From Achromobacter arsenitoxydans SY8 (GTDB lineage: Bacteria > Pseudomonadota > Gammaproteobacteria > Burkholderiales > Burkholderiaceae_B), in contig NZ_AGUF01000052.1 in NCBI RefSeq assembly GCF_000236785.1, positions 186,001-250,000 of the forward strand: a stretch of DNA of 64,000 nt, read 5' to 3'. The translations under genes were made by a program, and so were the position numbers. Below are positions 33,886 through 42,673 of the stretch, piece after piece. The notes beneath the pieces were generated by a model. That model was not told the DNA's origin, searched no databases, and saw nothing but the letters and a program-made list of their open reading frames with translations. Every line of letters starts with the position of its first letter. Positions within the stretch are counted from its first letter, which is position 1.

Positions 33886-34914
33886 TCAAGGCTTATCAGT
33901 CACGTAAATCTGCTTCCACTCCTTTTGCATATCAACGATCGTCCAGCCCTTGGCGCGCGCTTCGTCCAGGGCTTTGTCCAAGCGGCCGATGCTAGAGTCC
34001 CTGTCATAGGCCCACTCCCGTTTGGAATCCGTGTGGTGAACCAGACCGGCGAAGCGTTTTCCTGGACCTGCTGTGGTCCACTGGAGCATCTGCAGGTCGC
34101 CGTCCGAGTTCCCGAAGGCCAGGATCGGGCGGCGACCGATGTAGCGTTGGATCGCCACTGGCTTTCCCGGTCCGTCGTCGTTGAACTCCAGTTTGGGCAG
34201 GCGCATAAGCTGGAAGGTCCCGCCCGCGTCGACGAACTCGGTGCCGAGTGCGGTGCCGACGACCTGCTCCGGCGGAATGCCGTAAGCGGCCTGTGTCCAG
34301 GGGCGCATGAACTCGACCTCACCGCCCGACACGATATAGGTCTTGAAGCCGTGGGCGCGCAGGTAATCCAGTAGTTGGCGCATCGGAACGTACGTCATCT
34401 CGTTGTAGAGCATGCCGGTACTGGGATGGCGGGCCTTCTGCATCCAACTGCCAACGCGTTGCGAGAATTGGTCAACGGACATACCGGTATGAGTGGCGAC
34501 GATGAGGTCCATCATGCCGGCGTGGCCCGACTTGGCGAGCGCAGCCTTGTCCCCTTCCAGTACTGCCTTGAACGGCTGGCGCGTCTTCCATTCTGGATGG
34601 GACGGCGCCAGCGCGTGAACCTCGTCAAATGCGAACAGGACCTCGAAGTACATGGGTTGCTCGCTCCAGAGCGTGCCATCGTTGTCGAAGACCGCGATGC
34701 GCTCCTCCTGCGGCACGAAATCCGGACTGCTTGGATCCGTCACTGCGTTGACGAATGCAACGATGGCGCTGCGAGACGGCCCGTCGGCCCACGACGGCAG
34801 ATCAACGGGCGCCTTGGCTTGCGGCGCCGCGCAGCCCGCGAGCAGGCACAGCGCGCAGAGCCACAGCCATGCGAGCCAGCGTCGCATCGGTTCAGTTTCA
34901 TTGAAACACCGCAT
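33886..34914 (-). CDS. Exported HAD-superfamily phosphatase-like lipoprotein
   Basis: The protein has 342 residues from ATG 34914, chosen for GGGGAGA upstream and an ATGA overlap with the BatD-like gene. It has a lipobox LLAGC with Cys28, so it should be tethered to a membrane in the periplasm. HAD motifs are intact: VFDNDGTLW (nucleophile Asp77, acid Asp79), VSGGE (motif II) and FGNSDGD (motif IV). It resembles exported phosphoserine-phosphatase-like HAD proteins; its substrate is unknown. In this operon it sits between the Bat module and the sulfatase, so it may remove phosphate from the same sulfated or phosphorylated substrate. Confidence 0.85.
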   Translation of the reverse strand: MRCFNETEPMRRWLAWLWLCALCLLAGCAAPQAKAPVDLPSWADGPSRSAIVAFVNAVTDPSSPDFVPQEERIAVFDNDGTLWSEQPMYFEVLFAFDEVHALAPSHPEWKTRQPFKAVLEGDKAALAKSGHAGMMDLIVATHTGMSVDQFSQRVGSWMQKARHPSTGMLYNEMTYVPMRQLLDYLRAHGFKTYIVSGGEVEFMRPWTQAAYGIPPEQVVGTALGTEFVDAGGTFQLMRLPKLEFNDDGPGKPVAIQRYIGRRPILAFGNSDGDLQMLQWTTAGPGKRFAGLVHHTDSKREWAYDRDSSIGRLDKALDEARAKGWTIVDMQKEWKQIYVTDKP

Positions 34915-36260
34915 CAGCTTCTCCCCTTGCGCGCATCGCGCCGCTGGTTTACAGGATTCAGTTCGTCGGGTAATGCTTGGCCAGATCGTTTGTGGATGCG
35001 CCAGGCTTTCCGCCACACACGGCTGCGCGCCGCCAGGCGTGCCCGCCAATCCGCCTTGTGTTCGCCGGTTCCGTAGATCTGACGCAGTGCGTTTTCTGCC
35101 AGCAGTCTGTCTTGTTCTTCCAATGACGCCATCGCTGGGCGCAGTGCCACCTCGCCGCTGATGCGCCGTATCCAGCGATAGCAGGCGCTCAGCACGGGCT
35201 GTCCGGCGCGGGCCTCGCGGCGCCATTCAAGCCAATAGTGCGGTTCGCTGGCCAGCCAGCGTGCCTTGCCGCGCCTGCCGGCGGCGGCGACGGACCGGCC
35301 AAGCCGCATCCACCACGTCCGACCCAACCATAGGATCAGCAGCATTAGCGCCATGCCGATGAGCGTGGGCATGACCCACGCCGGCAGTGACCAGCGCAAT
35401 CCATGACGCAACTTGGCAAGGTCCTCTTGCAGCGAAAAAGGCGGCGCCGCCTTGGGCGCGGCCTGGATGTTCACCTCCCGGCCAGGCAAGGTCCGGCTCT
35501 GAGGCACACCGCTGCCGCCATCGGTCCAGTGCAGGGTCAAAGGCGGCAAAGTAAAGCGGCCGGCCTCCTCGGCCACATAGTCTGCCCGGTCGATCCGCTG
35601 CCCGCCCACGAATCCGCCGCGTCCGTCCGTCAGTGTTACGACTTCCGGTTCGCGCGGATAACGCTTGAAATTTGCCACGTCCTCCAAAGGCGCAGGCGGC
35701 AACAGCATCGGCTGCACGCCGTCTGCGCGTTGGGTGACGCTGCGGGTAATGCGGCCTCCTTGCACCATGGGATCAGGCGCCAGCTCGAAAGCCTGCGTGA
35801 CGGTCAGGTCTCCGACGATCTTCGCCGGCCCGGATTCACCCGTGATTTCAATAGAAAGCGGCGCGCTTTCAGCCGTTGTCGGTGCGCCGCCGGGGCCGAG
35901 CCGCGCCGTCACGCTCAAAGCGGGTATCTGTATCGCGCCAGCCGACTCCGCGCTGATCAGGTACGTATACCGCAAGCCGTTCAATGCCAGCCCATCCTGC
36001 TCGTCGCGAACCAGCTCGCCATGACCGGCAGGCGGGGTGACCATCACGCCGGGCAGGTCCAGTTTGGGCAGCTCTGGGGGCTGCAGGAACCAGGTGGTCG
36101 TCATGACCTCCAGATGCATTTCGATGGTGGCGCCGGTCAGCCCCTTGGCCGGCGCCTTTGCCGTCACGCGCAATACCGGCGCATCCTGGGCGTGCGACGG
36201 CAGCGCCGTCGCCATCCCCAAGGCCAATAACAGGCAGCATTGCCGTGCCAGACGCATCAT
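34914..36260 (-). CDS. BatD-like membrane protein
   Basis: The protein has 448 residues from ATG 36260, which overlaps the stop of the BatB/C-like gene as ATGA. A signal peptide (LLLALGMATALPSHA) is followed by beta-sandwich segments of the BatD type (PKLDLPGVMVTPPAG; YTYLISAESAGAIQIPAL). A transmembrane helix lies near residue 310 (WVMPTLIGMALMLLILWLG) before a basic cytoplasmic tail. It probably assembles with the two VWA-domain proteins upstream. The function of Bat complexes is unsettled; proposed roles are periplasmic stress tolerance or assembly of exported proteins. Confidence 0.82.
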   Translation of the reverse strand: MMRLARQCCLLLALGMATALPSHAQDAPVLRVTAKAPAKGLTGATIEMHLEVMTTTWFLQPPELPKLDLPGVMVTPPAGHGELVRDEQDGLALNGLRYTYLISAESAGAIQIPALSVTARLGPGGAPTTAESAPLSIEITGESGPAKIVGDLTVTQAFELAPDPMVQGGRITRSVTQRADGVQPMLLPPAPLEDVANFKRYPREPEVVTLTDGRGGFVGGQRIDRADYVAEEAGRFTLPPLTLHWTDGGSGVPQSRTLPGREVNIQAAPKAAPPFSLQEDLAKLRHGLRWSLPAWVMPTLIGMALMLLILWLGRTWWMRLGRSVAAAGRRGKARWLASEPHYWLEWRREARAGQPVLSACYRWIRRISGEVALRPAMASLEEQDRLLAENALRQIYGTGEHKADWRARLAARSRVWRKAWRIHKRSGQALPDELNPVNQRRDARKGRS

Positions 36261-37768
36261 GGTTGCCTCTCCGCGTCCTGCACCGCGAATTTGCTGCGCA
36301 GAAAGCGCGCGGGAGACAGCGTCAGCGTGCGCAGCCAGATGTCCTCCGACGCCGCCTGTTGGACCTGCACTTTCGAGAGTTCGCCGGCTTTCGCAGTCTT
36401 GTCGGCAATGGTCTGATCGGGTGGGTCGGCCTGGTCGCCCTGCTGCTCCTGGCTCATCGCCGCCAAAAGTCGCGTCACAATGCCCCGGTTCACCAATGCC
36501 GGTTCCCACCCCGGCCTAAGCGCGAGGGCCCTGTCATAAGCCCCCAGCGCTGCGTCGTAGCGGCGCAGCCGGACTTGCGTGTTGCCGACGTAAAAGTACG
36601 CTTCGGCAGTGGTCTGCTGTGAAAAGGCCGTCAATGCCGCGGCGTAATCACCGGCTGAATAGGCTGCGCGGCCCTTCCAATACGGATCCTGGAAATGGCC
36701 GGCCGCTGCGCTGTATTCGCCGCGCTCGAAGGCCAGGCGGCCCTGCTGGTCGGGCGTGAGGAAGACGTCGGCTAGACCGTCGGCGCGGGCCTCCGGCGGC
36801 ACGGTGAAGAGGAATACGCCAGCAAACACGCAAGCCTGCCATGCTACCCGCCAGCCGCGCCGCAACGTCAGCAGCGCAAGCAAAGCCAGGGGCCAGCACA
36901 GCCAGTATCCCGCGTCCTTCCAGTGTGCCGGACCTGCGTCGGCGTCCTGCACGGACTCGAAGTGCTGCTGTGCGTGCAGCGTGATCCAATCCAGGTCATC
37001 GGGGGTGCCGGTCAGGCTGCCCAGCGGCGCATCGGCTGCGCGCGCCAGCGCGCGCAACGCCGGTTCGTCGATGCCTCCCTGGGCCTCGGTGTTGCCGACC
37101 GCCATGACGAGGGTCTGCAGATTGTCGGCGGCCTGCGCCCGCTGGCGCACCTGTTCCGGCGCGGGAGCGCCGTCTGTCATGAGCAGCAGCGTGCCGCCCG
37201 CGCGTTCGGCTGCCAACACCTGCGCCGTCAGGTCGATGACACCGGGCACGTCGCGTCCGTCCCGGTCGATGAGATCTGTGGACAGCGCCTGGACGAACAG
37301 GTCGAGCAGCTCGCGGTCGTCAGTGGGAGGCAGCACCAGATGGCTGCTGCCGGCATAGGCGATCAGGCCTGTCCTGGCGCCGGCACGCCGGGCGGCCAGG
37401 TCGCGCACCGTATGCTTGGCCGCTTCCAGGCGCGACGGCGGGACGTCGGTGGCGTTCATGGTTGCGGACAGGTCGACGGCAACGACCAGCGGCGCGACGT
37501 TGTCCAGGAATTCGGGTTCGTCCCGCTGCCAGGCCGGGCCCGCCGCCGCCACCGAACCCAGCGCGAGCATCGCCGCCACCATGTCAAGCGGGCGCGGGCC
37601 GCGCGTGCCAGCCGTATGCACAACCAAGTAAGGCAGCAGGCCAGTTGCGATTCCGCTATTGCGTCCAAACCCGGCGCGCTGGCCCCGTCCGGCCGCCCAC
37701 AGCGCTATCGCGAGCGCGACGCCAAGCAGGAACCACGGACGCAGAAAGTGAAACGCGCTCAGGTCCAC
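36257..37768 (-). CDS. BatB/BatC-like VWA-domain membrane protein with TPR repeats
   Basis: The protein has 503 residues. The start is GTG 37768, preceded by AGGGGGAG and overlapping BatA by 10 bases. Two N-terminal membrane segments lead to a von Willebrand A domain whose metal site reads DLSATMN, a D-x-S-x-T form of the usual D-x-S-x-S. A membrane segment lies near residue 280. The C-terminal part has TPR units (YFYVGNTQVRLRRYDAALGA, then YDRALALRPGWEPALVNRG). It is therefore BatB and BatC in one chain. The protein ends in a Gln/Asp-rich, disordered-looking tail. Confidence 0.85.
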   Translation of the reverse strand: MDLSAFHFLRPWFLLGVALAIALWAAGRGQRAGFGRNSGIATGLLPYLVVHTAGTRGPRPLDMVAAMLALGSVAAAGPAWQRDEPEFLDNVAPLVVAVDLSATMNATDVPPSRLEAAKHTVRDLAARRAGARTGLIAYAGSSHLVLPPTDDRELLDLFVQALSTDLIDRDGRDVPGVIDLTAQVLAAERAGGTLLLMTDGAPAPEQVRQRAQAADNLQTLVMAVGNTEAQGGIDEPALRALARAADAPLGSLTGTPDDLDWITLHAQQHFESVQDADAGPAHWKDAGYWLCWPLALLALLTLRRGWRVAWQACVFAGVFLFTVPPEARADGLADVFLTPDQQGRLAFERGEYSAAAGHFQDPYWKGRAAYSAGDYAAALTAFSQQTTAEAYFYVGNTQVRLRRYDAALGAYDRALALRPGWEPALVNRGIVTRLLAAMSQEQQGDQADPPDQTIADKTAKAGELSKVQVQQAASEDIWLRTLTLSPARFLRSKFAVQDAERQP

Positions 37769-38766
37769 GATGCGCTCCCCCTGCCCTCGTCCGCGTCCGG
37801 GCCCAGCCGGGACCGCAGCGCGGCGGCGATGTGCCAGAGCGCCAGCAGGCCAAGCGCCACCGCTAGGGGCGCCCAAAAATACTCATGCTTGGGTTGGTGC
37901 CGCAATGTCTTCACTTCCTGCGGCGTCAGGCGATCCAGCGTGCCGTACACATCCTGCAGTGCCCGAAGATCACCCGCGCGAAAGAATCGGCCCCCGGTGG
38001 CGTTGGCGATGCCTTGCAGCGCGGCAAAGTCCACGCGGTCCTCGCCACTGGCCTGCGGATCGCCAATGCCGATCGTATGCACGACGATCTTGTGATCGGC
38101 GGCGAGCCGGGCCGCCCGCGCCGGCGGCACCGCGCTGCCAGTGTCGTTGCCGTCAGTCAGCAGGATCATCACTTTGTCACGCTCCTGGGCAACGTCCAGC
38201 ATGCGGATGCCTAACCCGATAGCGTCACCGATGGCCGTATTGGGCCCGGCCATGCCGACGGAGGTTTGCTCCAGCAGCAGGCTTAGGGTCGCATGGTCCC
38301 GGGTCAGCGGCGCCTGGGGATAGGCGCCCGAGCCGAACACGATCAGTCCCAGCCTGTCGTCGTGGCGCTTGGCGATGAAGTCCGCCACCACCTCCTTGAC
38401 GGCCTGCCAGCGGGTGGCGGGCCGGCCTTGGGCATCGCGGAAGTCGGCGCTGTCCATGGACTGCGAGATGTCCACGGCCAGCAGGATGTCGCGCACCGGT
38501 TCGGTGTGGGTCAGGGGCGGCTCGACCCATTGCGGGCGGGCCAGCGCCAGCACCAGGAGCAGCCACACGGTCAGGTTCAGCCATAGCTGCCCGCGCCCCG
38601 CCTGCACGCCTGGGCGCGTGGGGGCCTTGCCCGTCAGCCTGGCCATGGTGTCGAAGAACGGCATGCGCAGCGCGCTGCGCGGCTGCACGTAGGGCGGCAG
38701 CCAGCGAAAGGCGGCCCACGCAAGCGGGGCCGCGGCCAGCAGCCAGGGATACTCAAGCCTCCACAT
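37759..38766 (-). CDS. BatA-like VWA-domain membrane protein
   Basis: The protein has 335 residues from ATG 38766, overlapping the DUF4381 gene by 14 bases. An N-terminal BatA-type membrane region (EYPWLLAAAPLAWAAFRWLP) is followed by a VWA domain with an intact metal-adhesion site DISQSMD, the Thr in TGK-type loops and the LTDGND motif. A final transmembrane helix lies near residue 305 (WAPLAVALGLLALWHIA). VWA proteins of this type usually partner a MoxR ATPase, which is encoded two genes upstream. Confidence 0.88.
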   Translation of the reverse strand: MWRLEYPWLLAAAPLAWAAFRWLPPYVQPRSALRMPFFDTMARLTGKAPTRPGVQAGRGQLWLNLTVWLLLVLALARPQWVEPPLTHTEPVRDILLAVDISQSMDSADFRDAQGRPATRWQAVKEVVADFIAKRHDDRLGLIVFGSGAYPQAPLTRDHATLSLLLEQTSVGMAGPNTAIGDAIGLGIRMLDVAQERDKVMILLTDGNDTGSAVPPARAARLAADHKIVVHTIGIGDPQASGEDRVDFAALQGIANATGGRFFRAGDLRALQDVYGTLDRLTPQEVKTLRHQPKHEYFWAPLAVALGLLALWHIAAALRSRLGPDADEGRGSASWT

Positions 38767-39244
38767 GGTGCCGCTCCATCCAGAGCCGGCTGGCGGCAAG
38801 CAGGCGGCGAATGTCCGCCGGATCCAGCGCGCGCACCGCCGTGTCGGGCGCATAGGCCAGGGTCGCCAGCAACTGTGCGCCATCGCGGGGCAGCGGTGGG
38901 CCGCAATGAGCCAGCCAGGCTATCCAGGCCTCGCCCGCCAGAGGCGCCGCGTTGCGGTCGGGCGCTAGTGCTGCCAGCGCGGAGCGCTTGAGCAGCGCCG
39001 GCAGCCCGCGCGCCGCCAATGGATCGGCGGCGGCGTCGGCCTCGATACGCCGCAGTTCGGACAGCGCCTCGCGCCGGTAGCGGTTCCTGTGCCATCGGCG
39101 CCACGCGCGCGCCGCCATCCAGCCCGTCGCCGCGGCCAGCAGCAACGCAAGCGCCGCCCAGCCCCAGGTCTGCGGCCAATAGGAAACGGGCGCGGGCAAA
39201 GGCAGCTCGCGCAACTGATCCAGGCCCGGCAGCGCTGCGCTCAT
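38753..39244 (-). CDS. DUF4381 family membrane protein
   Basis: The protein has 163 residues. One transmembrane helix lies near residue 30 (WGWAALALLLAAATGWMAARAW), followed by a cytoplasmic basic helical domain (RRIEADAAADPLAARGLPAL; LWMERHHVEA at the end). This size and layout match DUF4381 proteins found between DUF58 and VWA genes. The start is in an ATGA overlap with the DUF58 gene. Its role in the MoxR/Bat module is unknown. Confidence 0.82.
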   Translation of the reverse strand: MSAALPGLDQLRELPLPAPVSYWPQTWGWAALALLLAAATGWMAARAWRRWHRNRYRREALSELRRIEADAAADPLAARGLPALLKRSALAALAPDRNAAPLAGEAWIAWLAHCGPPLPRDGAQLLATLAYAPDTAVRALDPADIRRLLAASRLWMERHHVEA

Positions 39245-40173
39245 GGCCGCGCTCCCGCCTGCCGTCCAAGCTCGCGGCGCAATTGCGCCAGTTCGTCCTG
39301 CGCAGTGTCGATGCTGAGCAGCGGCACGCGGCTGCGCCGCAGCAGGTCGGCCACCTCGCGCAGCCGTCCGCTGAAGAAATTGGCAAGCGGCTGGCGTTCG
39401 CGCCGGCGTCCCACGGCGATCTCGAGGTGCAGCTCTCCCTGGGTTACCAGCAGGCGGCCTCGGCTAGGGATGTTCTGCGCCATCGGGTCGAACACCAGAA
39501 CCGCGACGACGTCGTTGTGCGAGGCCAACTGGCGCAGCCAGCGCAACGTGTCGTCGTCGGCGCCGGAAAAGTCGCTGACGATGCAGATCAGGCTATCGTG
39601 CGGCGCCTGCGACAAGGCCGCGCGCAGCGCCGCGTTCAAGCCATCGTCACGGGAGCGCTCTGGACGCTCGGCCGAAAGTCCCTGGTTGGCCCGGACCAAC
39701 TCGGCCAGGAAAGCGCGCACACGGTCCCGGCTGCGCAGCGGCTTGAAGCTGCGCTGGCCATCATCGTCGAAGACGATGCCGCCCACCCGGTCGCCGGCCC
39801 CGAGCGCCATCCAGGCCGCACTCGCCGCCAGGCGGGCGGAAACTGCGCACTTGAATGCACGCACCGATCCGAAATACATCGTCATGCGCTGATCTGCCAG
39901 CACCAGCGTCGGCCTGTCACGCTCTTCGCTGTAGGCGCGGACATAGGGTTTGCCATAGCGCAGCGAGGCCCGAAGGTCCAGCTGTCGCAGATCGTCCCCG
40001 GCCACGTAGCGCCGCAGTTCGGCAAAATCCAGCCCACGGCCCCGCAGCCGCGAGCCGTGCAATCCGGCCAGCACGCTGCCCTGCGGTTGGAGGGCGCGGA
40101 ACGACAGGCCGGCGATCCTCCCTTCCAGGGCGATGAGTTCGGCCAGGGCGGGATGCACGGGGTGCGCTTCCAT
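39241..40173 (-). CDS. DUF58 domain protein
   Basis: The protein has 310 residues and no obvious membrane segment. The DUF58 core is clear: GRGLDFAELRRYVAGDDLRQ, then DLRASLRYGKPYVRAYSEER. A VWA-like fold follows, with CIVSDFSGADDD. DUF58 proteins are regular partners of MoxR ATPases and are thought to act as adaptors. It lies 9 bases after the MoxR gene and overlaps the DUF4381 gene. Confidence 0.88.
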   Translation of the reverse strand: MEAHPVHPALAELIALEGRIAGLSFRALQPQGSVLAGLHGSRLRGRGLDFAELRRYVAGDDLRQLDLRASLRYGKPYVRAYSEERDRPTLVLADQRMTMYFGSVRAFKCAVSARLAASAAWMALGAGDRVGGIVFDDDGQRSFKPLRSRDRVRAFLAELVRANQGLSAERPERSRDDGLNAALRAALSQAPHDSLICIVSDFSGADDDTLRWLRQLASHNDVVAVLVFDPMAQNIPSRGRLLVTQGELHLEIAVGRRRERQPLANFFSGRLREVADLLRRSRVPLLSIDTAQDELAQLRRELGRQAGARP

Positions 40174-40182
40174 GGGCTCGCC

Positions 40183-41142
40183 TCAGGCCGGCACCGCGAC
40201 CGTATCCAACAGGCGGTCGATCGCCGCATCGGGAGTGACCCCGTCCGCCACCGCGTCGTAAGACAGATGCAGGCGATGGCGCAGCACCGCGTGCGCGACT
40301 TCCCGCACGTCGTCGGGCGAACTGAAGTCCGCGCCCGACAGCCAGGCGTGCGCGCGCGCGGCACGGTCCAGCGCAATGGCGCCGCGAGGACTGGCGCCCA
40401 CCTGTATCCAGCGGGCCAGATCGGCATCGCCGGGTTGGCGCGTCGCGTTGACCAGGTCGACGATGTACCGATCGACTGCCGCCGAGACATGGACGGCGGC
40501 GGCTTCGGCTCGGCACGCGAACAGATCGTCCTGGGAGAGTCGCATCGCGGCCCCCAGCGCCTCGGGCGGCTGCCGCAGCAGCGCAAGCATCGCCATTTCG
40601 TCGTCGACGGCCGGATAGTCAAAGCTGATTTTCATCAGGAAGCGGTCCATCTGGGCTTCCGGCAAGGGATAAGTGCCCTCCTGCTCTATCGGATTCTGCG
40701 TGGCCAGCACCATGAACAGGGGCGGCATCGGCCGGGTCTCTCCACCCACGGTGATCTGCCGCTCTTCCATCGCTTCCAGCAGGGCGGACTGAACCTTCGC
40801 GGGCGCCCGGTTGACTTCGTCCGCCAGGATGAGATTGCCGAACAGCGGGCCGGGCTGGAACGCCACCGAGTGCCGACCTTCGGCATCCTGCTGCAGCACG
40901 TCGGCTCCGGTGATGTCCGAAGGCAGCAGGTCCGGGGTGAACTGGATGCGGCGCATCTCGGCGGCCAGATGCGCCGCCAGCGCCTTGACGGTCCGCGTTT
41001 TGGCCAGGCCGGGCAGGCTCTCAAGCAGGACGTGCCCGTCCGCCAGCAGCGCCACGATGATCTTGCGGATCACTTTCCCTTGGCCGAGCACCGCCTGGGA
41101 TACCGCCTGTTCAAGCGCAAGAATGCCGTCACGGTTGGCCAT
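40183..41142 (-). CDS. MoxR-family AAA+ ATPase
   Basis: The protein has 319 residues. It has the MoxR-type P-loop ESLPGLAKTRTVKAL, Walker B LILADEVNRAPAKVQ and sensor region VLATQNPIEQEGTYPLPEAQ, then the arginine-containing MDRFLMK. A helical lid domain closes the protein. MoxR ATPases are considered chaperones for maturation of protein complexes, often metal-dependent ones. Here it follows the FGE gene by 45 bases and leads the Bat module, which suggests a role in maturing or inserting a cofactor in an exported enzyme. That link is inferred. Confidence 0.9.
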   Translation of the reverse strand: MANRDGILALEQAVSQAVLGQGKVIRKIIVALLADGHVLLESLPGLAKTRTVKALAAHLAAEMRRIQFTPDLLPSDITGADVLQQDAEGRHSVAFQPGPLFGNLILADEVNRAPAKVQSALLEAMEERQITVGGETRPMPPLFMVLATQNPIEQEGTYPLPEAQMDRFLMKISFDYPAVDDEMAMLALLRQPPEALGAAMRLSQDDLFACRAEAAAVHVSAAVDRYIVDLVNATRQPGDADLARWIQVGASPRGAIALDRAARAHAWLSGADFSSPDDVREVAHAVLRHRLHLSYDAVADGVTPDAAIDRLLDTVAVPA

Positions 41143-41187
41143 GCCTCTTCCCCTCCCCAGGATCGGCCGCTCGCAAGGAGCGGATGC

Positions 41188-42330
41188 TCAACGGCTGGCG
41201 ACGCTGCCCTGACGCGCCTTGGCCAGCTTCCATTGCTCCGGCGTCATGACCGTCCGGAAGCCGAGATGCGACATGGGGTTGAGCGGGTCGGTGCCGCGCC
41301 GAGCGCTGGCGCGGTAGCTGATGCAATAGGTATCGCTGCAGAGGAACGACCCGCCTCGCGTCACGCGCTTGGGCGCTGAGACCGGCACATTGCCGTCGCT
41401 GGGGTCAAAACTGTCGGCTGGGCCTGCGGGGTCTTTTGGGGGCTGCCGGAACTGAGCCTGGATCTGGAAGGCATCCGCGCGATACCAGTCCGCGGTCCAC
41501 TGCCAGACATTGCCGGCCATGTCGTAGAGTCCGTAGCCATTGGGCGCATAGCTGCCCACTGGGGTCGTCCCTACCTGGATCTTCTCGTCCTTGACGACGG
41601 GAAACGGCTGCTGTTGCTGCGTGTCCCAGATATTGGCCATGGCCTTGCCTTGCGGCAGGAGCTCATTGCCCCAGGTGTAGGTGGCCTGCTCCAGGCCTCC
41701 GCGCGCAGCAAATTCCCATTCGGCTTCAGTGGGCAGGCGCTTGCCCGCCCATTTGGCGTAGGCCTGGGCATCTTCGTACGAAACTTGCACGACCGGATGT
41801 TCGTCCTTGCCGGCGATGTCGCTGCCGGGCCCCTGGGGATGCCGCCAATTGGCGCCGGGCACGAAGCGCCACCAACGCGAATAGTCACGCAGCGAGACCT
41901 CGGTTTCAGTACCTACGAATACCATGGCCCCCGCAATCAGCTCACTGTCGTGCGGTCGCGGCGTGCCTGGAGGCAATTGCGGCCGTAGATCCTCCCAACG
42001 TGGCTTCATTTCCGCAGTGGTGACGTAGCCCGTAGCTTCTACGAAGCGGCGAAACTCTGCATTGGTTACGTCATGGACGTCCATCCAGAAGCCGCTGACC
42101 TGCACCTTGTGCGCAGGACGCTCGTTAGGCTGGGACATCTGATGGTCGTTGCCCATCAAGAAGTCGGTGCCGGGTATCCAGGCCATGCCAGTTGGCCCGT
42201 TCTTGCCATCACCCAACTTGGGCGAGAACGTCTCCGGCGTGTTGCTGGTTCCCACCACGTACGCACCGATAGCCGCCGTTGCGCCAAGGATTGCAGTCAC
42301 TGCCAATACGATCTTCAGTTGCTGTTTCAC
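41188..42330 (-). CDS. Formylglycine-generating enzyme (SUMF1/FGE family), membrane-anchored or exported
   Basis: The protein has 380 residues from GTG 42330, with GGAGAG about 7 bases upstream. An N-terminal hydrophobic segment (IVLAVTAILGATAAIGAYVV) is a signal anchor or signal peptide. The C-type-lectin-like core contains WIPGTDFLMG, LPTEAEWEFAARGG and YDMAGNVWQWTADWY. The copper-binding pair is present as Cys331 and Cys336 in GGSFLCSDTYCISYR, matching the C-x4-C of true FGEs, so it should convert Cys to formylglycine. It opens the run that contains the sulfatase at 32217-33839 and lies within 5 kb of another sulfatase. Confidence 0.88.
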   Translation of the reverse strand: MKQQLKIVLAVTAILGATAAIGAYVVGTSNTPETFSPKLGDGKNGPTGMAWIPGTDFLMGNDHQMSQPNERPAHKVQVSGFWMDVHDVTNAEFRRFVEATGYVTTAEMKPRWEDLRPQLPPGTPRPHDSELIAGAMVFVGTETEVSLRDYSRWWRFVPGANWRHPQGPGSDIAGKDEHPVVQVSYEDAQAYAKWAGKRLPTEAEWEFAARGGLEQATYTWGNELLPQGKAMANIWDTQQQQPFPVVKDEKIQVGTTPVGSYAPNGYGLYDMAGNVWQWTADWYRADAFQIQAQFRQPPKDPAGPADSFDPSDGNVPVSAPKRVTRGGSFLCSDTYCISYRASARRGTDPLNPMSHLGFRTVMTPEQWKLAKARQGSVASR

Positions 42331-42673
42331 TGGTGCTCTCCGTCATGCGGGTGTGCCTGGGAACCTCTGACGCGACTGGACGCGTATCTCCTGCGCGAAG
42401 GAAAAATCGTTCGTATTCCGTTTGAACGATATACGAAAAACGAGGAACCGGCGGATTTTTTATCTAGGGGCGCTCGGTGATTTCAAAGAACACGGGGTCA
42501 ACGACAAGGAGTATCGGGCAAAGAAATGACCAAAATGAGAAAGCGCACGGCAAGCAAGGAAAGACCTTGACGCACCACCCGGTTCTCTTAAACTTAGCTT
42601 CGCTGCAATCCCTGAACTGGGTTGCCGGACGCCCTCCTCTGCTCTTGACCAACCTGATTAGTCAAGGATCTCC
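42331..42673. promoter_or_regulatory. Divergent promoter region between the sulfatase operon and the antiporter gene
   Basis: This 343-base gap has no supported gene; short open frames here have no ribosome-binding site or recognisable product. Near the minus-strand operon start there are two interlocked inverted repeats: ATCGTTC (42406-42412) with GAACGAT (42424-42430), and TTCGTAT (42410-42416) with ATACGAA (42431-42437). These are plausible operator half-sites about 80-105 bases upstream of the FGE start. An AT-rich patch follows (42453-42465). Confidence 0.35.
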
